Made by a program: the position numbers and the translations under genes. Under the pieces are notes generated by a model that searched no databases, was not told the origin of the DNA, and was given only the letters and a program-made list of their open reading frames with translations. A DNA stretch of 12,057 nt from NCBI GenBank assembly GCA_945897395.1, contig CAMDFE010000020.1, positions 1 through 12,057 on the forward strand. Direction: 5' to 3'. The DNA is from Chryseobacterium gleum. GTDB taxonomy: Bacteria; Bacteroidota; Bacteroidia; Flavobacteriales_D; Sanyastnellaceae. Of the stretch, positions 1-7,270 are shown one piece after another (the stretch's first letter is position 1; every line of letters begins with the position of its first letter).

Positions 1-1163
1 GAACGTTATTCTTTTCCTCAAATGGACATGTTGGTGTGGGTGGTCTAGATGTTTTTCGCCGAAATTCAAAAGGAGAAATTCAAAATTTGGGACAGCCGCT
101 AAATAGCATGAACGATGATTTTGCTTTTATTCTGAAAAGCGACAAAAGAAGCGGTTATGTTTCCTCAAACAGAGCCGGTGGAAAAGGAGACGAGGATATT
201 TATTCTTTTAAATATACAGGACCATTTGAGATTGCGATAGAGGGAATAGTAAAGGATGAAAAATCTGGCGAGAAAATCTCAAATGCATACGTAGTAATTA
301 AAGATGCAAAAGGGAAACAGATTACCTCTGTTATGACGGATAAAGAAGGGAATTATAGTATTTCAGCTCTATCGGGAACAACCTATACCCTTGAAGTAAA
401 AAAGGACGGGTTCTCTAACCAATCTGCAAGTGTTGTTACAGCCAATGACGATCTGAAAAAAGATTTTACTCTGAATAAAGCTGGGGTTGAATTCGTTTAT
501 GAAATAAAAGATAAGCTCGAGAAAACGCCCATGGGAAGCGTTTCAATTCAAGTGAAAGACAATAAATCAAACACCACATTTAATCTTTCAACCACCGAGT
601 CTGGAATTGTCTCTAGAAACGAGCCGACTTATAAAATGGGGGACACAGTAGACTTACAAATTACATTGTCTAAAGAGGGATATCTCGATAAAACTGTGCA
701 GTTGAAAACCACAGTGAATTCAAATATTGTGAATGTCTCGGAATTGTTGGATTTGGCTTTGAGCAAACTCGCAGTCGGTGGCGATCTTAATGACTTGATA
801 GAAATAAATCCAATTTATTTTGATTTAGCAAAGGCGACAATTAGAAGTGATGCAGCAATTGAATTGGATAAGATTGTTTCAGTCATGAATAAATATCCAA
901 ACATGAAAGTTGAATTGGGTTCGCATACCGATTGCCGATCAAGTGCGGCCTCCAATCAGAAGCTTTCAGACAGAAGAGCTAAAGCATCTGCCGATTACAT
1001 TAAATCGAAGATTACAGAACCAAATCGAATTAGCGGAGTTGGATACGGAGAATCTAAATTGAAAGTGAATTGTCCGTGTGAAGGAAAAGTAAAATCAGAT
1101 TGTCCAGAAGAAGAACATCAAAAAAACAGAAGAACAGAGTTTATTATTATTTCTGTGAAATAG
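1..1163 (+). CDS. OmpA-family outer-membrane/peptidoglycan-associated protein, PorE-like (5' end missing)
   Basis: The reading frame is open from the window edge (first full codon at 3), so the start lies upstream. An internal GTG at 36 is not a credible start because the coding pattern FFSSNGHVGVGGLDVF runs across it. Visible order: the end of a PD40/WD40-like propeller (SSNGH, GGLDVF, GYVSSNRAGGKGDEDIY; about 3-210); a carboxypeptidase-regulatory-like beta domain (about 235-475, with ISNAYVVIKD and DKEGNYSI); a second beta-rich segment (about 480-775); and a C-terminal OmpA domain (about 795-1163). The OmpA part has YFDLAKATIR, HTDCRSS and LSDRRAK, which carry the Asp and Arg expected to bind peptidoglycan diaminopimelate, then a Cys-rich NCPCEG...DCPEEEHQKNRRTEF end typical of Bacteroidota. 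Propeller, regulatory-like and OmpA domains in this order match PorE of the type IX secretion system, but many Bacteroidota OmpA proteins share this layout, so no gene symbol is given. Confidence 0.9.
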   Translation, partial: TLFFSSNGHVGVGGLDVFRRNSKGEIQNLGQPLNSMNDDFAFILKSDKRSGYVSSNRAGGKGDEDIYSFKYTGPFEIAIEGIVKDEKSGEKISNAYVVIKDAKGKQITSVMTDKEGNYSISALSGTTYTLEVKKDGFSNQSASVVTANDDLKKDFTLNKAGVEFVYEIKDKLEKTPMGSVSIQVKDNKSNTTFNLSTTESGIVSRNEPTYKMGDTVDLQITLSKEGYLDKTVQLKTTVNSNIVNVSELLDLALSKLAVGGDLNDLIEINPIYFDLAKATIRSDAAIELDKIVSVMNKYPNMKVELGSHTDCRSSAASNQKLSDRRAKASADYIKSKITEPNRISGVGYGESKLKVNCPCEGKVKSDCPEEEHQKNRRTEFIIISVK

Positions 1164-1671
1164 AACTAAAAGCTTGAGTAGATTCAAGAATTAGCTCTTT
1201 TTTTCTTTCGATACTTCCATTTAAAATTACAAACCGAGTTTGATTTTCAATCAGCTCGGTTTGTAATTTTAAAAACAAACTGTTTCGGTAGTCTTGATTC
1301 GACGCGCTTCGCAGCGCATCTTCTTCCCACTCCACATCAGGCGCACACAAAAAGTGAATGTCCATTTTGTAGGAAGGAAGAATTTCAAGTTCGGGTATAT
1401 TCAATTTGAAAATTTCATCATTCCAAACTCGTAGAACAAAAATATCGGTGTCGAAAATTTGATGTGTGGTTGCAGACGCGTGATTGAATAGTGAGCATTG
1501 AGGTTTTACAATCTGAATGAAGTCATTCTCACTTGCTCGAATAATTTTTCGTTCTTCAAGATATTCGCGAGCAAATTCTGGGATATACACGGAATCTAAA
1601 AGCTCTGTTGACAGCCATTTGGAAAGGGTTGTTTTACCACTCGATTCTGGACCCGTGAAAGCAATGCGCAT
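1147..1671 (-). CDS. NadR kinase-like P-loop ATPase (AAA_28-type)
   Basis: This 174-residue protein starts with a Walker A loop, GPESSGKTT (residues 7-15), followed by EFAREY (32-37), an FDTD Walker-B-like motif (73-76) and EEDALR (116-121). The same order of motifs occurs in the ribosylnicotinamide kinase domain of NadR (ESSGK, EYxRD, IDTD, DGLR). It lacks the DNA-binding and NMN-adenylyltransferase parts of full NadR, so it is a stand-alone kinase domain. A role in NAD salvage by phosphorylating nicotinamide riboside is plausible but inferred; related stand-alone ATPases often have no proven substrate. The start ATG lies only 27 bp from the divergent phosphatase gene. The last 17 bp overlap the end of the convergent OmpA gene. 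The C-terminal part contains a long inverted repeat (see the separate entry). Confidence 0.85.
   Translation of the reverse strand: MRIAFTGPESSGKTTLSKWLSTELLDSVYIPEFAREYLEERKIIRASENDFIQIVKPQCSLFNHASATTHQIFDTDIFVLRVWNDEIFKLNIPELEILPSYKMDIHFLCAPDVEWEEDALRSASNQDYRNSLFLKLQTELIENQTRFVILNGSIERKKELILESTQAFSSISQK
1220..1273. repeat. 19-bp perfect inverted repeat (hairpin) inside a coding region
   Basis: Left arm 1220-1238 (TTTAAAATTACAAACCGAG) and right arm 1255-1273 are exact reverse complements, separated by 16 nt. The loop itself can fold further: TGATT at 1241-1245 pairs with AATCA at 1249-1253. It lies in the C-terminal coding region of the leftward NadR-like gene (about residues 133-151) and begins 57 bp past the stop codon of the rightward OmpA gene. 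There is no T-tract directly after either arm, so it is not a textbook intrinsic terminator. It may act as a 3' stabiliser or weak terminator for the OmpA transcript. Confidence 0.9.
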
Positions 1672-1698
1672 TGAATACTTTGTTGTTACTTTGCAAAG

Positions 1699-2910
1699 AT
1701 GTCAAATACTGAGCGACTCTCTTCAAAAATTAAGCAACGCGACTTCAAATTGAATGCGCTGCTAGAACTTACCGAAGCTATTAACGCGAATAGTTCGGAA
1801 GAGGATTTGATTTTCCAATTTCAAAATATTGTACAAACGCATTTGGGAATCGAAAAATTAGCACTCTTTGTTAAGCGAGAAGATTGGCAATGCTTGCTTC
1901 AATACGGCGACATGAACGTTTCAGAATTTGTTATTCCGGCAGAAGATTTTTTTCACACAAATAGAGGTGTTGCACTTTCAGAAGATGCCTCGCATGAATC
2001 TTACGATGTAGTTGTTCCTGTATTGCACAACAATCAACCACTAGCTATTGCGCTTGCTGGAGATAATGCCGAAAATGCGATCGGAATGAGTCCAACAGTG
2101 AAGCATATGCGTTTCCTTCAAACATTGACTTCTGTGCTAAGTGTTGCCCTTGAGAATAAAAGGTTGCTAACCAATTTGGTTCAACAAGAGAGATTGAAAA
2201 AAGAATTGGAGCTTGCCGCTGAAATGCAGCAATTGCTTTTGCCAAATCATTTTCCAGACACAGCGGTTTGGAATGTTCAAGGAATTTATCGCGCTCACCA
2301 GCAAGTTGGAGGAGACTATTACGATGTCTTTCAAATTAGTGAACACGAATGGGTCTTTTGCTTGGGCGATGTTTCCGGAAAAGGAATGCCTGCAGCCTTC
2401 TTAATGTCGAATTTTCAAGCCTATGTGCGAAATGCATTCGAAGAGAAACGTCCCGATTTAGTTAACCTCGCGAACAAATTGAACAAGCGTGTTTGGGATG
2501 CCGTTCAAGGGGAGAAGTTCATTACGTTTTTTCTTGCTGTATATAATTCGAAAATTCAAGAGTTGGAATATGTGAATTGCGGTCACAATGCACCTGTTTT
2601 TAAAACGGGAAATGAATTCAAGCAATTTAGTGCTACTTCAATAGGATTAGGAATGCTTCCAGAATTGCCGAGAGTGAGTGCTGTCGAAGAAAAGATTAAT
2701 TCAGGAGATGTCTTGTTGGGCTATACAGATGGACTTGTTGAAGTGAACAATGCTGAAGGTGATTACTTCGAAATTGAAGGCATTGAAAAAAACATGAAAG
2801 GCTCACACGCCAAGGATGTTTGTCTATCAGTTGAGAATGCCGCAAACAATTTTCGCGGAGAGTGCCTGTTCAGCGACGATGTTGCAATTTTGGCTATTTG
2901 TTGGAAATAG
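1699..2910 (+). CDS. GAF domain plus PP2C/SpoIIE-type serine phosphatase (RsbU-like)
   Basis: A 403-residue cytoplasmic protein with no membrane segment or signal peptide visible. Residues 15-155 look like a GAF sensor domain (LLELTEAINANSSEEDLIFQF start, then VVVPVLHNNQPLAIALAG). Residues 156-180 form a linking helix (RLKKELELAAEMQQLLLP), which is the usual lead-in to SpoIIE phosphatases. The catalytic domain has the metal-binding motifs GGDYYD (204-209), GDVSGKG (223-229), NCGHN (293-297), YTDGLVE (342-348) and DDVAIL (393-398), so it looks active. Family members dephosphorylate serine on STAS anti-anti-sigma proteins and so control stress or sigma-factor switches. No STAS or anti-sigma partner is present here, so the target is unknown. 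ATG at 1699 is the natural start. The end overlaps the convergent ligase gene by 17 bp. Confidence 0.9.
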   Translation: MSNTERLSSKIKQRDFKLNALLELTEAINANSSEEDLIFQFQNIVQTHLGIEKLALFVKREDWQCLLQYGDMNVSEFVIPAEDFFHTNRGVALSEDASHESYDVVVPVLHNNQPLAIALAGDNAENAIGMSPTVKHMRFLQTLTSVLSVALENKRLLTNLVQQERLKKELELAAEMQQLLLPNHFPDTAVWNVQGIYRAHQQVGGDYYDVFQISEHEWVFCLGDVSGKGMPAAFLMSNFQAYVRNAFEEKRPDLVNLANKLNKRVWDAVQGEKFITFFLAVYNSKIQELEYVNCGHNAPVFKTGNEFKQFSATSIGLGMLPELPRVSAVEEKINSGDVLLGYTDGLVEVNNAEGDYFEIEGIEKNMKGSHAKDVCLSVENAANNFRGECLFSDDVAILAICWK

Positions 2911-4270
2911 CCTGTTCTTGTTTCTTCAGATGAAACAAATCCATTGCAACTAAAATTCCTATGAATCCCCAAAAAGGCACCGAAGCTTTGTCCGTGTCCA
3001 AATAATTGTTCAAGGTGCCGTGCACGAAATACGTTATTAATCCTAAGAACGCACTGGCTATAATTGCCCGGTGCTCTCTCTCTACAGCCGCATAAAACAA
3101 TTTAAATCCGAGAACAAGCGTATAGACAAAAATTGAAATGAAGAGCAGCATGCCCAATACCCCTTCTTCCGCAAGCGGACCCAAGTATTCGCTGTGCGCG
3201 TTACCACCATCACCATTGTTTGTGCTTATAATTGTTCGGTCTTTCGCCTGCTGAAACGGGGCGTAGACGAATTGATAAGTTCCAGGGCCCCAACCCAAAA
3301 TAGGTCTTCTGTGAAACATTTCCATGGCGCAATGCCATCGGTTCAATCGTTCCAGATTCGAGGCGTCGGAAGAAACATTCGAAATAGAAGAAACGTGTTC
3401 ATCTAATTTGTCGCTACTCTCTTGTTTGTTCTGCCCCAATTGCTGCTGAACAGTGTCCCACGAAAAGTAAAATACACTTCCTGAAATAAGTGCCCCGAAG
3501 AGAACATATTTCAGTGGAATGCGAAGCATCATGACCACAAGCACTCCAAATGCAACAACTACGGAAACCCAAGCCGCACGTGTGAAAGACAGCACAAGTC
3601 CAATGGAAACTGGAAAAAACATAGCCAAAACAGCCCCGTAACTCGTGTGATCTTTAAATAGAGGTTCCATAACCCAATGCGCACTCTCTTTGTCGAAGTT
3701 GAATTGCGCGTGCCTTGTGACAGTGTAAATGATTACAATACACAACGGAGCTAGATAGCTAGCAAAGAATTTTTTTATGTTGGAAAGGTCTTGGAAAAGA
3801 TGAGCTCCGAGTAAATAAAATCCAGAGATAAACCAAAGTCGTGTAGCAATGAATTTAAATGAGACAAGCGGAAATTCACTTGTTACCGCCGTGAATACCA
3901 TCCACAACAAATAAATGCCAATAATGTACGTGAATGGATGTTTGAATATTCTTCTGTCGACGCTTTTTCCGGAAATGATTTTGAAAATCATCAAGAGTAA
4001 AAGAGCAGCGATTATTGGTTCTGTAGGCAGATACATGCCTATGTGAGCCACTTCCATCTCCTCTAAATTAATACTCAATGGAGTGGCCATTACACTGAAG
4101 AACCACACCCATTCGATTTTGTGAATGGCCAACCACAAGGCAAACAGGGCAGCAGGAAGAATAAATAGAAAGTACATTTCAAACGCAACAGCAACCGCTT
4201 GCGTAACAGCGAATAAGCTTCCCCAAAATAGAATTGGTTTGTTTTGAATAAGTGCTGTGACGGCCCTCAC
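2894..4270 (-). CDS. O-antigen ligase / Wzy_C-family polysaccharide membrane protein
   Basis: A 458-residue polytopic inner-membrane protein with about ten hydrophobic segments. A large extracytoplasmic loop lies at about residues 270-365. Family marks are an SFTRAAW motif (228-234) with its conserved Arg, GWGPGTY (326-332), and NAHSEYL (357-363) with the His that is needed in WaaL-type ligases. Such enzymes move or polymerise undecaprenyl-linked glycans (O-antigen, capsule, exopolysaccharide, and in some bacteria pilin sugars); ligase cannot be told from polymerase by sequence. The start is a GTG (4268-4270), 3 bp after the stop of the Wzz-like gene, so the two are surely co-transcribed and perhaps translationally linked. 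The segment from DHTSYGAVLAMFFPV (207-221) to SFTRAAW looks short, as if one membrane pass were missing (see findings). Confidence 0.88.
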   Translation of the reverse strand: MRAVTALIQNKPILFWGSLFAVTQAVAVAFEMYFLFILPAALFALWLAIHKIEWVWFFSVMATPLSINLEEMEVAHIGMYLPTEPIIAALLLLMIFKIISGKSVDRRIFKHPFTYIIGIYLLWMVFTAVTSEFPLVSFKFIATRLWFISGFYLLGAHLFQDLSNIKKFFASYLAPLCIVIIYTVTRHAQFNFDKESAHWVMEPLFKDHTSYGAVLAMFFPVSIGLVLSFTRAAWVSVVVAFGVLVVMMLRIPLKYVLFGALISGSVFYFSWDTVQQQLGQNKQESSDKLDEHVSSISNVSSDASNLERLNRWHCAMEMFHRRPILGWGPGTYQFVYAPFQQAKDRTIISTNNGDGGNAHSEYLGPLAEEGVLGMLLFISIFVYTLVLGFKLFYAAVEREHRAIIASAFLGLITYFVHGTLNNYLDTDKASVPFWGFIGILVAMDLFHLKKQEQAISNK

Positions 4271-4273
4271 TGC

Positions 4274-5287
4274 TTATCCCTTTTTCAACTTTTCAATGTT
4301 GTCGCGAACTAAAATCACCACCACGCCGAAGACGAATGTTGCCATGGCACTCACGACAACAATGAGCCATCGAATGGGGTATGACTTTTTATCGGCAGCC
4401 GCGGCCTTATCTACCACGAGGTGAGAAGAGATGTCAGAATCAACGTCAATCTTCATCAGATCATAACGCTTTCTTAGAATCTGCATTTTCTCATATCCGC
4501 CGTCAATTTCGCTTTCAATTTTCTTATAACGCGTTCCGTATTTTGAAAGAAAGTCCATTTGAACTTTGATCTCCTGCGCGCGATCGGGGTGTCCTTCCAC
4601 AATGGCTGTTCCGTATTGCTCGGTTAAATAGGCAATCTGGTCTTTGTAGCTGTAAACGCCTTTCTCTTGAAGATACTGCATGGAGTCTTCAAGAATTTTT
4701 ATTTCGGTTTGAAGTGTCTCTAATGAGGATTTAGCATACAAGAATGCCGACATAGCGCGGTCGCTGCGCATTTGGTTACTCACCGAGTCTGTAAGTTGTG
4801 CCACGTCGTTGGCAATGTCTCTAGCGCGTTCCGGAGAAGCATCCAGCACCGTAATTTCAATAGATCCAAATCTAGTTAAGTCAGCAGAAACGTTTTCGTT
4901 GTATTCCTTTCCGATTAAAGTGTTCGCTCCGCGGTCTGTTTTGGCAATATCGTATACTTCCCAAAGGTTATACTTCTCTATAATTCTTCCTCGAACTTGA
5001 TCCGAGTTAATAATCTGCATCAATCGCTCGGCGTCTTCTTCCTCGCCATAGGCAAGAACGTCAGATTTCTTTACATCTTCTAAAAGTTGCTCCCCGAAGC
5101 TGTGCTGCTGCGAAGCGAAAAGCACAACAGTGCTTTTGTATTTTTCTGTAATCAGAAAAGAGGCGCCTGCTGCAATTATTGCTGCTGCTGCTGTTACGAG
5201 GAACAGGTGTTTTCTCCACTTGAAGACAACGACTAATAGATTAGACGAATTCAGGGATTCTTCAGAGTTATTTCCTTGGTTATTCAT
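4274..5287 (-). CDS. Wzz-like polysaccharide chain-length determinant (PCP family)
   Basis: A 337-residue protein with the topology of polysaccharide co-polymerases: a short cytoplasmic N-terminus, TM1 at about 27-48, a periplasmic region of about 255 residues, and TM2 at about 307-328 preceded by the Pro-containing SYPIRW typical of Wzz. The N-terminal Wzz domain begins WRKHLFLVTAAAA and includes YKSTVVLFAS. The segment 185-280 is strongly helical and probably coiled coil. There is no C-terminal tyrosine-kinase domain, so it resembles the Wzz/PCP-1 type rather than fused Wzc kinases. Family members set the modal length of Wzy-made polymers, and the downstream ligase/polymerase-like gene 3 bp away fits this. 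No glycosyltransferases, flippase or export genes are present in the window. ATG at 5287 has an exact -7 promoter element 20 bp upstream. Confidence 0.88.
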   Translation of the reverse strand: MNNQGNNSEESLNSSNLLVVVFKWRKHLFLVTAAAAIIAAGASFLITEKYKSTVVLFASQQHSFGEQLLEDVKKSDVLAYGEEEDAERLMQIINSDQVRGRIIEKYNLWEVYDIAKTDRGANTLIGKEYNENVSADLTRFGSIEITVLDASPERARDIANDVAQLTDSVSNQMRSDRAMSAFLYAKSSLETLQTEIKILEDSMQYLQEKGVYSYKDQIAYLTEQYGTAIVEGHPDRAQEIKVQMDFLSKYGTRYKKIESEIDGGYEKMQILRKRYDLMKIDVDSDISSHLVVDKAAAADKKSYPIRWLIVVVSAMATFVFGVVVILVRDNIEKLKKG

Positions 5288-5306
5288 GCTTTGGTCAATG
5301 GTCCTG

Positions 5307-5314
5307 CAAAAGTA
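5307..5314 (-). promoter_or_regulatory. Bacteroidota -7 promoter element for the wzz-ligase operon
   Basis: On the minus strand this reads TACTTTTG, an exact match to the TAnnTTTG consensus used by the Bacteroidota primary sigma factor. A start of transcription around 5300 would give a leader of only about 12-15 nt before ATG at 5287. A clear -33 TTG is not seen; TTCGAA at 5337-5332 lies at about the right distance. Confidence 0.6.
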
Positions 5315-5446
5315 AGGTCTTTTGAAGGCGGTTCGAACTGCTTAAAGGAGTTTGCTCGGAAATATTGCCCAACCTCTATTTTCGAGGTGTTAAATAAAAA
5401 ATGGCAGATTAAGACATTTTTCAGTGAAAAATTCGAGTTCCTGTAT

Positions 5447-5454
5447 TACTTTTG
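5447..5454 (+). promoter_or_regulatory. Bacteroidota -7 promoter element for atpD-atpC
   Basis: TACTTTTG matches TAnnTTTG exactly and sits 31 bp before the atpD start codon. The leader that would follow (about 5460-5485) is AT-rich and has no Shine-Dalgarno sequence, as is usual in this phylum. No clean -33 TTG is visible at the expected distance. Confidence 0.65.
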
Positions 5455-5485
5455 CGCCCGAAATTCAAACTGAATAAATCTTTCT

Positions 5486-6994
5486 ATGTCAACTCAAAAT
5501 GGTAAAGTAGTTCAAATTATTGGCCCTGTGGTAGATATCTCTTTCCCTGCTGGTCAAAAGCTTCCTAACATCCTAGACGCCCTTGCTATCAAGCGTTCTG
5601 GTGCAGACGATCTAATCCTAGAGTGTCAAAAGCACGTGGGTGAAGATACAGTTCGTGCTATCGCAATGGATGCAACTGAAGGTCTTCAAAGAGGTGCTGA
5701 GGTTGTGGCTCTTGGTCGCACTATCACAATGCCTATTGGAGATCAAATCAAAGGTCGTTTGTTCAACGTAGTTGGAAAGGCGATTGATGGTATCGGAGAA
5801 GTAAGCAACGAAAATGGTAATTCCATTCACCGCGCAGCTCCTCGTTACGAAGATTTGTCTACCGCTACTGAAATCCTTTTAACAGGTATTAAAGTAATTG
5901 ACTTGATTGAGCCTTACTCTAAGGGTGGTAAAATTGGATTGTTCGGTGGTGCCGGAGTGGGTAAGACCGTATTGATCATGGAGTTGATCAACAACATTGC
6001 AAAAGCATACACAGGTCTTTCTGTATTTGCTGGTGTTGGTGAGCGTACTCGTGAAGGAAATGACTTGTTACGCGAGATGATTGAGTCTGGCGTTATTAAA
6101 TATGGCGATGCATTCGCGCACGAAATGGAACAAGGCGGATGGGACGTGTCTAAAGTAGATATGAAAGCTCTTGCTGAAAGCCAAGCAACATTGGTGTTCG
6201 GACAAATGAATGAGCCTCCCGGAGCGCGCGCGCGTGTTGCATTGAGCGGTCTTTCAGTTGCTGAATACTTCCGTGATGGAGATGCTGAGTCAGGTGGACG
6301 TGATATCCTTTTCTTCATTGACAACATCTTCCGCTTTACACAAGCAGGTTCTGAGGTGTCGGCTCTTTTAGGTCGTATGCCATCAGCAGTAGGTTACCAG
6401 CCAACGTTGGCCTCTGAAATGGGAGCTATGCAAGAGCGTATTACTTCAACGAAAAGAGGTTCTATTACTTCTGTTCAAGCGGTATACGTGCCTGCAGATG
6501 ACTTGACTGACCCTGCGCCAGCAACTACATTCGCTCACTTAGATGCAACAACAGTATTGAGCCGTAAGATTGCCGAGTTAGGTATCTATCCTGCGGTAGA
6601 TCCATTGGATTCTACTTCTCGTATCTTAACTCCAGCTATCGTTGGTGACGAGCACTACACTTGTGCTCAACGTGTGAAGAGTATACTGCAACGTTACAAA
6701 GAATTACAAGATATCATTGCGATCTTGGGTATGGACGAATTATCAGAAGACGATAAATTGGCTGTATACCGCGCTCGTAAAGTGCAGCGTTTCTTGTCTC
6801 AGCCATTCCACGTGGCAGAGCAATTTACCGGTATCCCAGGGGTATTGGTTCCAATTGAAGAAACAATCAAAGGTTTCAACATGATCCTTGACGGAGAATG
6901 TGATGAGTTACCTGAAGCTGCATTCAACTTGAAAGGTACCATTGAAGAAGCTATTGAAGCAGGTAAGAAAATGTTGGCTGAATCACAGAAATAA
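5486..6994 (+). CDS. atpD: F1F0 ATP synthase subunit beta
   Basis: The catalytic subunit of the F1 sector, 502 residues, which makes or splits ATP on the cytoplasmic face of the inner membrane. Seen directly: Walker A GGAGVGKT (154-161), the catalytic Glu in GERTREG (E186), Walker B DILFFIDN (273-280), the LLGRMPSAVGYQPTL catalytic-interface region (294-308), and the DELSEDD lever region (417-423). Full length, and somewhat longer than the roughly 460 residues of the enterobacterial protein, with extra residues in several loops. It forms an operon with atpC 8 bp downstream. The genes for alpha, gamma, delta and F0 subunits are not in the window; a separate atpDC pair is usual in Bacteroidota. 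Many CGT and GGT codons suggest high expression. Confidence 0.98.
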   Translation: MSTQNGKVVQIIGPVVDISFPAGQKLPNILDALAIKRSGADDLILECQKHVGEDTVRAIAMDATEGLQRGAEVVALGRTITMPIGDQIKGRLFNVVGKAIDGIGEVSNENGNSIHRAAPRYEDLSTATEILLTGIKVIDLIEPYSKGGKIGLFGGAGVGKTVLIMELINNIAKAYTGLSVFAGVGERTREGNDLLREMIESGVIKYGDAFAHEMEQGGWDVSKVDMKALAESQATLVFGQMNEPPGARARVALSGLSVAEYFRDGDAESGGRDILFFIDNIFRFTQAGSEVSALLGRMPSAVGYQPTLASEMGAMQERITSTKRGSITSVQAVYVPADDLTDPAPATTFAHLDATTVLSRKIAELGIYPAVDPLDSTSRILTPAIVGDEHYTCAQRVKSILQRYKELQDIIAILGMDELSEDDKLAVYRARKVQRFLSQPFHVAEQFTGIPGVLVPIEETIKGFNMILDGECDELPEAAFNLKGTIEEAIEAGKKMLAESQK

Positions 6995-7002
6995 GAGCTA
7001 TT

Positions 7003-7239
7003 ATGCGCGTTGAAATAATCACCCCAGAAACCGTCCTATTCCAAGGAGAAGCAGAATATGTTTTCCTTCCTGGAAGTTCAGGTGGATTGGGAATCTTGAA
7101 CAATCACGCCCCCCTCATTTCATCATTGAAAAAAGGAAGTGTGCGAGTGAAAGATGCTCAAGGCAAAGAATTGACTTTTGAAGTGCTTGGCGGTACCGTT
7201 GAGGTATTGAACAACCAAGTAATGGTTTTAGCTGAATAA
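7003..7239 (+). CDS. atpC: F1F0 ATP synthase subunit epsilon (short form)
   Basis: A 78-residue protein corresponding to the N-terminal beta-sandwich of epsilon: MRVEIITPETVLFQGEAEYVFLP start, the GLGILNNHAPLIS motif (29-41), and GGTVEVLNNQVMVLAE at the end. The C-terminal two-helix hairpin that in longer epsilon subunits inhibits ATP hydrolysis is absent. The stop is clean and the next gene follows, so this is not a frameshift remnant; short epsilons are common in Bacteroidota. It should still link the gamma shaft to the c-ring. The gene starts 8 bp after atpD. Between it and tig (7240-7270) is only a small 5-bp stem (7242-7246 with 7252-7256) without a T-tract, so read-through into tig is likely. 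Confidence 0.95.
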   Translation: MRVEIITPETVLFQGEAEYVFLPGSSGGLGILNNHAPLISSLKKGSVRVKDAQGKELTFEVLGGTVEVLNNQVMVLAE

Positions 7240-7270
7240 TACTTCCTCAACGGAAGAACAATCTATCGTT

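Noticed and set aside
1168..1204. Possible terminator after the OmpA gene: CTTGA/TCAAG stem (1173-1177 with 1184-1188) and a T-run at 1198-1204
   Set aside because: The stem is only 5 bp and lies 9 nt from the T-run; alternative pairings are equally weak. Not strong enough to annotate.
5276..5473. 65-codon open frame covering the wzz-atpD intergenic region
   Set aside because: It overlaps the wzz start and both likely promoters, its composition is not protein-like, and it matches no family I know.
6223..6235. Alternating GC run (GCGCGCGCGCG) in atpD, possible Z-DNA
   Set aside because: It only encodes the conserved GARAR segment of F1 beta and is short; nothing else supports a structural role.
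5914..6327. 137-codon open frame on the minus strand inside atpD
   Set aside because: It is the reverse of a highly conserved, highly expressed gene; its Ser/Pro/Arg-rich translation is typical of a shadow frame.
7003..7239. atpC as a truncated pseudogene because the C-terminal helices are missing
   Set aside because: Short epsilon subunits are normal in Bacteroidota, the domain ends cleanly and the operon is intact.
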